Source: DATGIQ01 sp035295665
GTDB taxonomy: Bacteria; Planctomycetota; Planctomycetia; Gemmatales; Gemmataceae
Length of the DNA stretch: 33,255 nt
Reading direction: 5' to 3'
Assembly (NCBI GenBank): GCA_035295665.1
Contig: DATGIQ010000191.1
Span: 1-33,255 of the forward strand
How positions within the stretch are numbered: position 1 is the stretch's first letter; every line of letters begins with the position of its first letter. The notes beneath the pieces are model-generated. The model did not search any database and was not told where the DNA came from. It saw only the letters and a list, made by a program, of their open reading frames with translations. The translations under genes were made by a program, and so were the position numbers. This document shows, in pieces, positions 1-8,196 of this stretch.

Positions 1-420
1 CGTTATTTTTCGGTGTACGGGCCGCGGCAACGTCCCGACATGGGATACCACCGTTTCATCCAGGCCCTCCTGGGCAAGGAGCCGGTGACGGTCTACGGCG
101 ACGGGCAGCAGGTGCGGGGCAATACCTACGTGTCGGATTGCGTATCGGCCACGCTGGCGGCGGTGGAGGCCCACCCGGGCGAAACCTACAACATCGGCGG
201 CGGCGAGGCGGCCACCGTTTGGGACATCATCCACAAGATTGAAGCCTTGGCGGGATGTCGCGCGGTGATCCAGCAAGAGCCAGCTCGTCCCGGCGACCAG
301 CGGTACACCTTTGCCGACACAGCCAAGTTGCGCCGGCACCTCGGCTGGCAACCGCACACCACCCTTCAGGAAGGGCTATCCCGGCAGTGGGAATGGCAGA
401 AACGTCAAGGGGCAGTTTAG
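1..420 (+). CDS. NAD-dependent sugar-nucleotide epimerase/dehydratase, C-terminal part
   Basis: The reading frame is open from base 1 to the TAG at 418-420, so the gene begins before the window. The visible start reads RYFSVYGPRQRPDM, which is the segment after the catalytic Tyr-x-x-x-Lys in extended short-chain epimerases (GalE/WbpP-like). It is followed by a VYGDGQQVRGNTYVSDC-type segment and a C-terminal YNIGGGE motif, the usual substrate-binding half. The Rossmann half is missing only because of the window edge. The likely role is making a UDP-sugar precursor for the glycan encoded downstream. The exact substrate cannot be read from this fragment. A perfect small hairpin follows the stop codon. 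Confidence 0.85.
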   Translation, partial: RYFSVYGPRQRPDMGYHRFIQALLGKEPVTVYGDGQQVRGNTYVSDCVSATLAAVEAHPGETYNIGGGEAATVWDIIHKIEALAGCRAVIQQEPARPGDQRYTFADTAKLRRHLGWQPHTTLQEGLSRQWEWQKRQGAV

Positions 421-422
421 CG

Positions 423-439
423 GCGGTTCGCAGAACCGC
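423..439. other. Small perfect hairpin just after a stop codon
   Basis: GCGGTTC (423-429), loop GCA, GAACCGC (433-439): a perfect 7-bp stem with a 3-base loop, three bases past the stop of the first gene. No T-run follows, so it is not a typical intrinsic terminator. The 10-mer GCGGCGGTTC at 420-429 recurs just after the stop codon of the gene ending at 9396. Confidence 0.5.
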
Positions 440-476
440 GCGGTGACGTGCTCCACTCGATATCGAACGAATCCCG

Positions 477-1379
477 ATGAACACACAGATAGATCCAGTT
501 GCCTGTGAGGCCGTGGACCATTCGCCCGCGGAACTGGCCGATCATCCCGTAACGATCATTGGTCCCGCACAGGGCTGGCAGCCGGTCAATTTCCGAGAGA
601 TCTGGCGGTCGCGCGAGCTGATGTATTTTCTCGCTTGGCGCGATCTCAAAACGCGCTACAAGCAAACCGTCCTCGGCGGTCTCTGGGCGGTTTTGCAGCC
701 GTTGGCCACGATGGCCATCTTCACGATCTTCCTGGGTAAGGTGGCGGCCGCGCACGGTGCCGACGGGGGAGCCGCGTTTCCACCGTATTGGTTGTTCGTG
801 TTCACGGGAATGCTTCCCTGGACCTTTTTCGCCAACTCGCTGAGCTTTTCCAGCCAGAGTGTCGTGACCGGTGCGAACTTGATCACCAAGATTTATTTCC
901 CGCGGCTCATCATTCCGGTGGCCGCCGCCGGGGTTCCTTTTGTGGACTTGGCCGTCAGCTTGGGAATTCTTTCCGTCCTGATGCTGTTCAACGGTGTGCT
1001 GCCCGGCTGGAGTCTGATGTATCTGCCGTTTCTCGTGGTCGGTCTGTCGATCGCTGCCTTGGGCCTTGGAATCCTGCTTGCTGCCTTGACCGTTGCCTAC
1101 CGCGATTTCCGCAGTGTGATCCCGTTTATGATCCAGCTTTGGTTTTTTGCGACGCCGGCCATCTATATCCAGGACGAGACGATCATCAGTCCGCGTTTGC
1201 GGGCGCTGTTGCCGTTGAACCCGGCCCACGGGTTGATCGTTAACTTCCGCCAAGCCGTCCTCGGCGGCGATCTAGACCTTTATTCCCTGGCCATCTCAGT
1301 GGCCGTGAGCGCCGTGCTGGCGGTGATCGGCTGCTTCTACTTCCGCCGCGTGGAACGAACCTTCGCCGACATCATTTGA
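477..1379 (+). CDS. wzm: ABC transporter permease for polysaccharide export (Wzm-like)
   Basis: This 300-residue inner-membrane protein matches the ABC-2 type permeases that export O-antigen or capsule. After a soluble N-terminal stretch of about 45 residues comes the family's signature region (REL-x-FLAWRDLKTRYKQT-x-LG), then about six hydrophobic segments. These include ones near residues 75-90, 105-125, 155-175, 185-205, 215-232 and 275-292. The ATPase gene starts 36 bases downstream, and such pairs work as a heterotetramer. The start ATG at 477 has no obvious Shine-Dalgarno sequence, but the length is normal for the family. With the ATPase it implies an ABC-dependent rather than Wzx/Wzy route for the polymer. 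Confidence 0.93.
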   Translation: MNTQIDPVACEAVDHSPAELADHPVTIIGPAQGWQPVNFREIWRSRELMYFLAWRDLKTRYKQTVLGGLWAVLQPLATMAIFTIFLGKVAAAHGADGGAAFPPYWLFVFTGMLPWTFFANSLSFSSQSVVTGANLITKIYFPRLIIPVAAAGVPFVDLAVSLGILSVLMLFNGVLPGWSLMYLPFLVVGLSIAALGLGILLAALTVAYRDFRSVIPFMIQLWFFATPAIYIQDETIISPRLRALLPLNPAHGLIVNFRQAVLGGDLDLYSLAISVAVSAVLAVIGCFYFRRVERTFADII

Positions 1380-1415
1380 AATGATGAACAGATCCTCAGC
1401 CATCTGGCATTATCC

Positions 1416-2774
1416 ATGAAACCTGTGATCACAGTCGAAAACCTTGCCAAGCTTTACCAGATCGGGGCGGCGCAACGAGGCTATCGCACGCTGCGGGAAG
1501 CCATCATGGACGCCGCCGCCGCACCCTGGCACCGCCTGCAACAATTGTCGCGGTGGGGCAACCTGGGCAAGGCAACCGTCAACGGCACGGCTCCCGATTA
1601 CGCCATTTGGGCGTTGAAAGATGTTTGCTTCCGCGTTCAGCCGGGGGTCAAACTCGGCATCATCGGGGCGAACGGCTCCGGGAAATCGACGCTGCTGAAG
1701 GTCCTGAGCCGGATCACGCAGCCGACCGCCGGCCAAATCGAAATCCGTGGCCGCATCTCCAGCTTGCTTGAAGTGGGCACGGGCTTCCACCCGGAGTTGA
1801 CCGGCCGGGAAAACATCTTCCTTAGCGGCGCCATCCTGGGCTTGAGCCGTCGCGAAATCAAACGCAAATTCGATGAAATTGTCGAGTTTGCCGAGATCGG
1901 GAAATTCCTCGATACGCCCGTAAAGCGGTATTCGAGCGGCATGTATGTGCGACTAGGGTTTGCCGTGGCCGCCCATCTCGAGACGGAAATCTTGATCCTG
2001 GACGAGGTGTTGGCCGTCGGGGATGCTGCTTTCCAGAAGAAGTGCCTGGGCAAAATGGGCCGCGTCGCCAACGATGGGCGAACGGTCCTCTTCGTGAGCC
2101 ATAGCATGTCGGCGATCAGCAGCCTGTGTGAGCGGGTGATCGTGCTGGAGGGCGGGAGAATTGTCTTCGATGGGCCCACGCATGAGGGAGTCGAACGGTA
2201 CATGAAATCGGTGTCCGTCAATCCCGGCGGCGACTTGCAGAACGCCATGCATTCGGGCCCCTGCCGGTATGCCCGGATCACCGCGATTGCCCTGTCCAAT
2301 GAAGCGGGCTTGCCGTGTGATGCGTTCGCTATGGGCGACACGATGATCGTCGATCTGGAGGTTCGGTGCACACAACAGCTGGACATGCCCGAGATCGCCA
2401 TTGCCCTGCAAAACAACATGGGCATGAATTTGCAATATTTTGTGTCCCACTGGGAGGGATGGCCCGGGCCGTTGGAAGTGGGGCTCCACCGGTTCCGCGT
2501 CACGATTCCCAAGATCACGGTTTACCCCGGCACGTATGCCTTGACTCCCTGGGTGAGGCAGCCGGAAAGTGCTGTGGATGACCAGGTGGATCAGGCGATT
2601 GTTTTCACGGTCATCGGCGCCGATCTCACCGGCTACCGGCCTCGTTTCGAGCACATGAGACATTCGAATTGCGAAGTTTACTGGCCCAGTACCTGGTCGC
2701 ACACCATCCGCAAACCGACCGCCGAGTTGGCCAACGGTCAGAAGGAGAGCTTCCATGATCAACCGAGTCGATGA
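1416..2774 (+). CDS. wzt: ABC transporter ATP-binding protein for polysaccharide export (Wzt-like)
   Basis: A 452-residue protein with a complete nucleotide-binding domain: Walker A GANGSGKST at residues 84-92, signature YSSGM at 172-176, Walker B ILILDE at about 192-197 and switch His229. The first 70 residues are extended compared with generic ABC ATPases, as is usual in the Wzt/TagH group. Residues from about 260 onward form an extra beta-rich-looking C-terminal domain. In Wzt proteins this kind of domain binds the finished, end-modified polysaccharide and sets export specificity. That is family knowledge; the ligand here is unknown. Its end overlaps the next gene by 20 bases, so translation is probably coupled. 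Confidence 0.92.
   Translation: MKPVITVENLAKLYQIGAAQRGYRTLREAIMDAAAAPWHRLQQLSRWGNLGKATVNGTAPDYAIWALKDVCFRVQPGVKLGIIGANGSGKSTLLKVLSRITQPTAGQIEIRGRISSLLEVGTGFHPELTGRENIFLSGAILGLSRREIKRKFDEIVEFAEIGKFLDTPVKRYSSGMYVRLGFAVAAHLETEILILDEVLAVGDAAFQKKCLGKMGRVANDGRTVLFVSHSMSAISSLCERVIVLEGGRIVFDGPTHEGVERYMKSVSVNPGGDLQNAMHSGPCRYARITAIALSNEAGLPCDAFAMGDTMIVDLEVRCTQQLDMPEIAIALQNNMGMNLQYFVSHWEGWPGPLEVGLHRFRVTIPKITVYPGTYALTPWVRQPESAVDDQVDQAIVFTVIGADLTGYRPRFEHMRHSNCEVYWPSTWSHTIRKPTAELANGQKESFHDQPSR
2742..2747 (+). promoter_or_regulatory. Ribosome binding site for the pseB start
   Basis: AAGGAG lies 7 bases before the ATG at 2755, inside the end of the upstream wzt gene. It fixes the start of the dehydratase and explains the 20-base gene overlap. 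Confidence 0.6.
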
Positions 2775-3813
2775 TTACGGATTCCTGGAAGGCAAGTCAG
2801 TTCTCATCACCGGAGGCACCGGCTCGCTGGGCAATCAGCTTGCGCAGATGCTGCTCCGCCATTCCAAGGCTCGGCGGGTCATCGTCCTGAGCCGCGATGA
2901 GTTCAAACAATACACGATGCAGCAGACCTTCGCCGGCGCGGAAGCCTTGCGGTTCTTCCTCGGCGATGTCCGCGACAAGGACCGGCTGCGGCGGGCATTC
3001 GAGGGAGCCGATTACGTCATTCATGCGGCTGCCCTGAAACAGGTGCCGGCAGCCGAGTACAACCCGTTCGAATTCATCAACACGAACGTCCTGGGCGCCC
3101 AGAACGTGATCAACGCCGCCCTGGATACGGGGGTCCGCCGCGTGGTCGCCCTGAGCACCGACAAGGCGGCCAACCCCATCAACCTCTATGGGGCGACCAA
3201 GCTCTGCTCGGACAAACTCTTCGTTGCCGGCAACAGCTACCGGGGGCCGCGTGACACCGGCTTCGCCGTGGTCCGCTATGGCAATGTGGTCGGCAGCCGC
3301 GGGAGCGTGATTCCGTTCTTTCTGGAGAAGCGAAAGACCGGCTCCTTGCCGATCACCCATCCGGACATGACGCGCTTCTGGATCACGCTGGAACAGGCCG
3401 CCAATTTCGTTCTCAATGCGTTGCGGCACATGCAAGGGGGCGAAATCTTCGTTCCCAAAATCCCCAGCATGCGGATTACCGACCTGGCCCGCCTGATCGG
3501 TCCGGAATGCCGCCAGGATATCGTCGGCATCCGGCCGGGTGAGAAGCTGCACGAGATGCTCGTCGAGCCCGAAGCCGGCCGTAATACCCTGGATTGTGGC
3601 ACCCACTATGTGATCCAGCCGGTGCTGGGCTTCTGGGATTCGAGCAGCAACGGCTATGCAGGGATGCCGCGCTGCCCGGAGGGGTTTGCGTACACCAGCG
3701 GGAATAATCATCGCTGGGTCAGTCCGGAAGAGATGAAACACATGATCCGGGAGCTGGATTTGCCCGCGGCCAAGGATCTGGTGGAATCCTGGCAAGAACG
3801 TCTCCTGGTTTAG
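2755..3813 (+). CDS. pseB: UDP-N-acetylglucosamine 4,6-dehydratase (inverting), PseB
   Basis: The enzyme of 352 residues is an extended short-chain dehydrogenase. The NADP-binding motif GGTGSLG is at residues 20-26. The HAAALKQVPAAEYNP segment (90-104) is highly typical of PseB/FlmA/CapD-type UDP-GlcNAc dehydratases. The catalytic region has STDKA (134-138) and YGATK (145-149); Asp136, Lys137 and Tyr145 match the Asp-Lys-Tyr set of PseB. PseB removes the 6-hydroxyl of UDP-GlcNAc with C5 inversion, giving a 4-keto-L-arabino sugar, the first step to pseudaminic acid. A retaining dehydratase is less likely because the next gene is PseC-like and hydrolase and synthase genes of the Pse type lie downstream. 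Confidence 0.92.
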   Translation: MINRVDDYGFLEGKSVLITGGTGSLGNQLAQMLLRHSKARRVIVLSRDEFKQYTMQQTFAGAEALRFFLGDVRDKDRLRRAFEGADYVIHAAALKQVPAAEYNPFEFINTNVLGAQNVINAALDTGVRRVVALSTDKAANPINLYGATKLCSDKLFVAGNSYRGPRDTGFAVVRYGNVVGSRGSVIPFFLEKRKTGSLPITHPDMTRFWITLEQAANFVLNALRHMQGGEIFVPKIPSMRITDLARLIGPECRQDIVGIRPGEKLHEMLVEPEAGRNTLDCGTHYVIQPVLGFWDSSSNGYAGMPRCPEGFAYTSGNNHRWVSPEEMKHMIRELDLPAAKDLVESWQERLLV

Positions 3814-3838
3814 TGGCCATTTGCAGGACCACAGTTCC

Positions 3839-5017
3839 ATGAGTGCTACCGACGCTCCCCTTCCCTATGGCCGGCAATGGATCGACGAAAAGGATATCCA
3901 CGCTGTCGTGGAGGTCCTGCGGGGCGATTGGCTCACACAAGGCCCTTTGATCAGAGCCTTGGAGCAGGCCCTCACCGATTTCTGTGGGGCCCGTTATGCC
4001 GTGGCGGTGAGCAGCGGGACGGCCGCGCTGCATCTGGCTTGCCTGGCCGCGGGGGTGGGGCCGGGAGACGGAGGACTCACTAGCCCGATCAGCTTCGCCG
4101 CTTCAGCCAACTGCGTCGCCTACTGCGGCGGCACGCCGGGATTTGTGGATGTGGATCCGCGAACCATCACCATGGATCCGAATGCCCTGGAACATGCCTG
4201 CCGGCGGCAACGACCCAAGGTGATCCTCCCGGTGGATTTCTCGGGCCAGCCGGCCGATCTGCCAGCGATTTACGAAATTGCCCGCCGGGTGGGCGCCCGC
4301 GTGATCGAAGACGCGGCCCACTCCCTGGGCGCAACCTACTCATGCGACGGGCAGTCGTTCCGGGTCGGATCGTGTGCCCATGCCGATATGGTCACGCTCT
4401 CGTTTCATCCGGTCAAGCACATCACCACCGGCGAGGGAGGGGCCATTCTGACGAATGATGCAGCGTTGTATCAGCGACTGCTCGATCTCCGCACGCACGG
4501 CATTACGAAGGACCCCGCGCGTCTGACTCGGGATGAAGGACCGTGGTATTACGAACAGCACGAGCTGGGATTCAACTACCGCATCACCGATTTCCAGTGC
4601 GCCCTCGGCCTTTCTCAGATGAAACGGCTGGCCACGTTCGTGGCCCGCCGGCGCGAGCTCGTGCAGCGGTACTCCGAGCTGTTGGCCGATCTGCGCGATG
4701 ATGTCCGCCTGCTGACGGAAGTGCCGGGTCGGCGGTCATCGTACCACTTGCTGGTGGCGCAAATCCGTGGTGGAGCGCCGCGGCGCCGGGCGGTGTTCGA
4801 ACGGCTCCAGGCTGCGGGAATTCGGACGCAGGTTCACTACTTCCCGATCCACCTCCAGCCCTGGTACAGTTCCCGGTTCGGTTTCCGGGCCGGTGATTTT
4901 CCCCAGGCCGAGGCCTATTACGCAGGGTGCCTGAGTTTGCCGTTATTCCCGCGGATGGCCGATGCCGATGTGGAACGGTCGGTCGCCGCCCTGCGCTCGG
5001 CCCTGGCAGCGGGTTAA
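3839..5017 (+). CDS. pseC: UDP-4-amino-4,6-dideoxy-N-acetyl-beta-L-altrosamine transaminase, PseC
   Basis: A DegT/DnrJ/EryC1/StrS-family PLP aminotransferase of 392 residues. The N-terminal LPYGRQWIDEKD motif is characteristic of PseC. The PLP region has SSGTAALHLA (about 58-67) and IEDAAHSLGA (about 156-165). The Schiff-base lysine is expected at Lys193 in the SFHPVKHITTGEGG stretch. PseC transfers an amino group from glutamate to C4 of the PseB product. The frame is open upstream to a TTG at 3821, but the ATG at 3839 gives the expected N terminus. It follows pseB after 25 bases. Confidence 0.92.
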   Translation: MSATDAPLPYGRQWIDEKDIHAVVEVLRGDWLTQGPLIRALEQALTDFCGARYAVAVSSGTAALHLACLAAGVGPGDGGLTSPISFAASANCVAYCGGTPGFVDVDPRTITMDPNALEHACRRQRPKVILPVDFSGQPADLPAIYEIARRVGARVIEDAAHSLGATYSCDGQSFRVGSCAHADMVTLSFHPVKHITTGEGGAILTNDAALYQRLLDLRTHGITKDPARLTRDEGPWYYEQHELGFNYRITDFQCALGLSQMKRLATFVARRRELVQRYSELLADLRDDVRLLTEVPGRRSSYHLLVAQIRGGAPRRRAVFERLQAAGIRTQVHYFPIHLQPWYSSRFGFRAGDFPQAEAYYAGCLSLPLFPRMADADVERSVAALRSALAAG

Positions 5018-5039
5018 TCAACTCTTCAGTTTTGCATCC

Positions 5040-6062
5040 ATGCCGACTGCTTCTTCCGCGATCCGCCCACGGTTTCTCGTTCTCGGTTGTGGCTCGATCG
5101 GGAAACGCCACCTCGGCAATCTGATCGCCTGCCAGGCGGGAGACGTCAAGGCCTTTGATGTTCGCGAAGACCGACGCGCTGAGGTCCAGGACCGGTTCGG
5201 AATCCCGGTTTTCGGCCGGCTGGAGGAAGCTTGGCTGGCCGGCGCCGATGTTGCGTTGATCACGGTTCCGACCCGGCTACACGTTCCCCTGGCTCTGGAG
5301 GCGGCGCAGCACGGCTGCCATCTCTTGGTGGAGAAACCGCTTTCGGACAGCTGGGAGGAGGTCGAGCGGTTGCTGGCGGTGGTGAAAGAGCGGAACCTCG
5401 TTACGCTCGTCGGCTGCAATTTGCGCTTCCATCCGGGCCTGCGCAGAATCAAAAGTCTGCTGCAAGAGGGAACCATTGGTCGTGTGGTGGCTGCACGGGT
5501 GGAGGTTGGCCAGTATTTGCCCGACTGGCACCCCCAGGAGGATTATCGCCGCGGCTACAGCGCCCGCCGCGACCTGGGGGGTGGGGTCATCCTCGATGCC
5601 ATTCATGAAGTCGACTACGTTCGCTGGCTGATGGGCGACGTCGCTACCGTCTCCTGTTTCAGCGGCAAACTGAGCCGGCTCGAAATCGAGACTGAGGATA
5701 CTGCCGCCATCTTGCTCCGTTTCACGGACGGCGCCATCGGCGAGGTCCACCTGGACTACGTCCAGCGTGCCTACAGCCGGACCTGCCACCTGATTGGCGA
5801 CGAGGGAACCATCCGCTGGGATTATACAACCGGCCAGGTGAGCCATTATTCCGGTCTCACGCGGAAAGGGCAGACGTTTGCCAACGACGCTGGCTGGGAG
5901 CCCAATCAGATGTATATGGACGAGCTCCGGCATTTTCTTCGTTGCTTGGCACGGGAAGAAGAACCAACGCTGGATCTCTTCGAAGGTGCGCGCGTTTTGC
6001 AAGTGGCCCTGGCAGCCAAGGAGTCGGCGGCGACGGGCCGAGTGATTAGCCTGAATCGGTAA
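5040..6062 (+). CDS. Gfo/Idh/MocA-family oxidoreductase
   Basis: A 340-residue NAD(P)-dependent sugar oxidoreductase. The Rossmann motif is GCGSIGKRHLGNL (16-28), the catalytic-lysine motif is EKPLSD (98-103), and a later AIHEVDYVRWL segment carries the conserved His/Asp of the family. Members oxidise a ring or side-chain hydroxyl of a sugar to a ketone, or do the reverse. The open frame extends upstream to 4962, but that would overlap pseC; the ATG at 5040 gives a normal N terminus. The next gene, an aminotransferase fusion, begins after 3 bases. I infer it supplies a keto substrate for that transaminase. The substrate is unproven. Confidence 0.85.
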   Translation: MPTASSAIRPRFLVLGCGSIGKRHLGNLIACQAGDVKAFDVREDRRAEVQDRFGIPVFGRLEEAWLAGADVALITVPTRLHVPLALEAAQHGCHLLVEKPLSDSWEEVERLLAVVKERNLVTLVGCNLRFHPGLRRIKSLLQEGTIGRVVAARVEVGQYLPDWHPQEDYRRGYSARRDLGGGVILDAIHEVDYVRWLMGDVATVSCFSGKLSRLEIETEDTAAILLRFTDGAIGEVHLDYVQRAYSRTCHLIGDEGTIRWDYTTGQVSHYSGLTRKGQTFANDAGWEPNQMYMDELRHFLRCLAREEEPTLDLFEGARVLQVALAAKESAATGRVISLNR

Positions 6063-6065
6063 ATT

Positions 6066-8132
6066 ATGCCAGCCAACGTTGGTGTCGTTGCCATCATCCA
6101 GGCCCGCGTCGGCTCTACCCGCTTGCCGCGGAAGGTGTTTGCCGAGATCGAAGGGCGGCCCATGCTCTGGCATGTGGTGAATCGGGTCCACAAGGCGCGT
6201 CTCGTGGACCGGATCGTGGTGGCGACCTCGAAAGAGCCGGCCAACGATGCCATCGCAGCCCTGTGTGAACGCCAGGAATGGGCCTGTGTACGGGGCAGCG
6301 AGGCGGATGTGCTGGACCGCTTTTACCAGGCGGCCCAAGCGTTCTCTGCGAGATTTTATGTTCGCATCACAGCCGATTGCCCACTGATTGACCCTGAGGT
6401 CATCGACCGCGTGATCGGCGTCCTGCAAACGGGGAAGTACGATTACGTTTCGAATACTCTCCGGTACACCTACCCGGATGGACTCGACGCCGAAGCCTTC
6501 ACCGGGGAGGCGTTGGCCCAAGCGTGGCGCGAGGCTAGCAAGCCATCGGAACGGGAACACGTCACGCCGTACTTGCGGCTCTCCGGCAAGTTCCGCTTGA
6601 CCAACGTCGAGAATGACACCGATCTTTCGGGACATGCTTTCCGCTGGTCCGTGGACGACGAGAGGGATTTGCAATTCGTTCGCCGGATCTACGCCCATTT
6701 CACGCACCAGCCCGATTTTCGCTTGAAGGATATCCTGATGCTGCTCGAACAAGACCCGGCCCTGGGGCGTCTCCAGGGAAACGCTCCCATGAACGAGGGC
6801 TATTACCGCAGTCTGCATGACCAGGCGACAGCGGGGGCCGCGGCAAAACTGCCGCGCGCCCAGTCCGATGCCTGGTTTGCCCGCTCCCGCAAGGTGATTC
6901 CCGGCTGCTCGCAGACCTTCAGCAAAGGGTACACCCAGTACGTTCTGGGGGCCGCTCCCATTTTTCTGGAACGCGGCAAGGGGTGCCGGGTCTGGGACGT
7001 GGACGGCAATGAATACATCGACTTTGTCCAGGGATTGTTGCCGAACATCCTGGGTTATGCCCACGAGGACGTAAACGCCGCCGCGGCCGCTCAGTTGGCC
7101 AATGGCCACAGCTTTTCCCTGCCGCACCCGCTGGAAGTGCAACTGGCGGAGCGCTTGACCGGCCTCATCCCTTGTGCGGAGATGGTGCGGTTCGTCAAGA
7201 ATGGTTCCGATGCGACCGCCGCCGCCATCCGGGTGGCCCGGGCAAGCACCGGCAGGGATCGGGTGGCGTGCTGTGGCTATCACGGGTGGCAGGATTGGTA
7301 CATCGGCAGCACGACCCGTTCGGCTGGGGTCCCCCAGGCGGTGCGTGCCTTGACGCATCCATTTGCTTACAACGATCCCGATGCGTTGGAGAAGGTGCTC
7401 AGCACGCATCCGGGCGAGTTCGCGGCCGTGATCCTGGAGCCGGTCAACTTCGTCGAGCCCAAGCCTGGATACCTGGCCACGATCAAGGAGCTGACCCATC
7501 GCCACGAGGTCTTGCTCATTTTCGATGAGATTTGCAGCGGCTTCCATTTCGGCCTGGGCGGCGCCCAAAAGCGTTTCGGAGTGACACCGGACCTGGCGTG
7601 TTTCGGCAAAGCGATGGGCAATGGCTTCCCGATTGCCTGCGTGCTCGGCCGGGCCGATCTCATGAAGTTGTTCGAAGAGATCTTCGTCAGCTTCACCCTG
7701 GCCGGCGAGGCAGCGTCGATGGCGGCCGCGCTCAAGGTCCTCGACATCCTGGAACACACGGACGCCCTGGCCCGTATCGAGGCCAACGGCAAGCAGCTTC
7801 AGGACGGCTTCAACGTGTTGGCCAAGCTCAGTGGCCTATCGGGACGATTGGAGTGCGCGGGCTATCCCTGGTGGTCGTTGCTGAAATTCCGCGATGCCCA
7901 GGGGAGTGATAGTTTACTGGAGCGGAGTCTGTTCCAGCAAGAGGCCGTGAAGCGAGGCATCCTGTTGCTCACGACCCATAACATGACGGCTGCCCATGAT
8001 GCCCAGGCCATCGAGCAGACGCTGGAAGTCTATGCGGCCGTCTTGAAAACGCTGAGCAACTGGCTTTCGGATCCGGACCCTGCGGGCCACCTGGAGGGAG
8101 CGATGATCCAGCCGGTGTTCCGCGTCCGTTGA
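6066..8132 (+). CDS. Fusion: SpsF-type cytidylyltransferase + class III aminotransferase
   Basis: This 688-residue protein joins two enzymes. Residues 1 to about 235 are an SpsF/NeuA-like nucleotidyltransferase, with QARVGSTRLPRKV at 12-24 and TADCPLIDPEVID with likely metal ligand Asp104. Residues about 245-688 are a class III PLP aminotransferase resembling glutamate-1-semialdehyde aminomutase: KNGSDATAAA, FDEICSGF, and CFGKAMGNGF with Schiff-base lysine Lys515. Each half has the normal length of a free-standing enzyme, and no stop or frameshift lies between them. A haem-pathway role is unlikely given the fusion and the neighbours. I infer it transaminates a keto or aldehyde sugar and activates it with CTP; the order and substrate are unknown. 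No clear Shine-Dalgarno is seen in the 3-base gap. Confidence 0.85.
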   Translation: MPANVGVVAIIQARVGSTRLPRKVFAEIEGRPMLWHVVNRVHKARLVDRIVVATSKEPANDAIAALCERQEWACVRGSEADVLDRFYQAAQAFSARFYVRITADCPLIDPEVIDRVIGVLQTGKYDYVSNTLRYTYPDGLDAEAFTGEALAQAWREASKPSEREHVTPYLRLSGKFRLTNVENDTDLSGHAFRWSVDDERDLQFVRRIYAHFTHQPDFRLKDILMLLEQDPALGRLQGNAPMNEGYYRSLHDQATAGAAAKLPRAQSDAWFARSRKVIPGCSQTFSKGYTQYVLGAAPIFLERGKGCRVWDVDGNEYIDFVQGLLPNILGYAHEDVNAAAAAQLANGHSFSLPHPLEVQLAERLTGLIPCAEMVRFVKNGSDATAAAIRVARASTGRDRVACCGYHGWQDWYIGSTTRSAGVPQAVRALTHPFAYNDPDALEKVLSTHPGEFAAVILEPVNFVEPKPGYLATIKELTHRHEVLLIFDEICSGFHFGLGGAQKRFGVTPDLACFGKAMGNGFPIACVLGRADLMKLFEEIFVSFTLAGEAASMAAALKVLDILEHTDALARIEANGKQLQDGFNVLAKLSGLSGRLECAGYPWWSLLKFRDAQGSDSLLERSLFQQEAVKRGILLLTTHNMTAAHDAQAIEQTLEVYAAVLKTLSNWLSDPDPAGHLEGAMIQPVFRVR

Positions 8133-8143
8133 GCCCACTCATT

Positions 8144-8177
8144 GCCAAGCCCAACCCTTGCAATGGGTGGGCTTGGC
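8144..8177. other. Strong intergenic hairpin
   Basis: GCCAAGCCCA (8144-8153) pairs with TGGGCTTGGC (8168-8177). After one bulged A, CCC/GGG extends the stem around the loop TTGCAAT (8158-8164). No T-run follows, so read-through, RNA processing or attenuation is more likely than simple termination. A related hairpin with the shared core TGGGTGGGC lies at 20674-20699. Confidence 0.6.
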
Positions 8178-8196
8178 CGCTCGAAAGGGAGAAACA

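Noticed and set aside
457..466. TCGATATCGA palindrome before the permease gene as an operator
   Set aside because: A 10-base palindrome of this composition can arise by chance, and no second copy or promoter context was found.
5277..7757. Very long open frame on the minus strand (826 codons) opposite the oxidoreductase and the fusion gene
   Set aside because: It lies fully against two well-supported genes, its translation shows no known motif, and such antisense frames are common in GC-rich DNA because of codon bias.
6800..8132. Class III aminotransferase as glutamate-1-semialdehyde aminomutase of haem synthesis
   Set aside because: It is fused to a cytidylyltransferase in a glycan locus; resemblance to HemL is at the fold and active-site level only.
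8144..8177. Rho-independent terminator
   Set aside because: The stem is strong but no run of T follows it, and the next gene starts 20 bases later with its own ribosome binding site.
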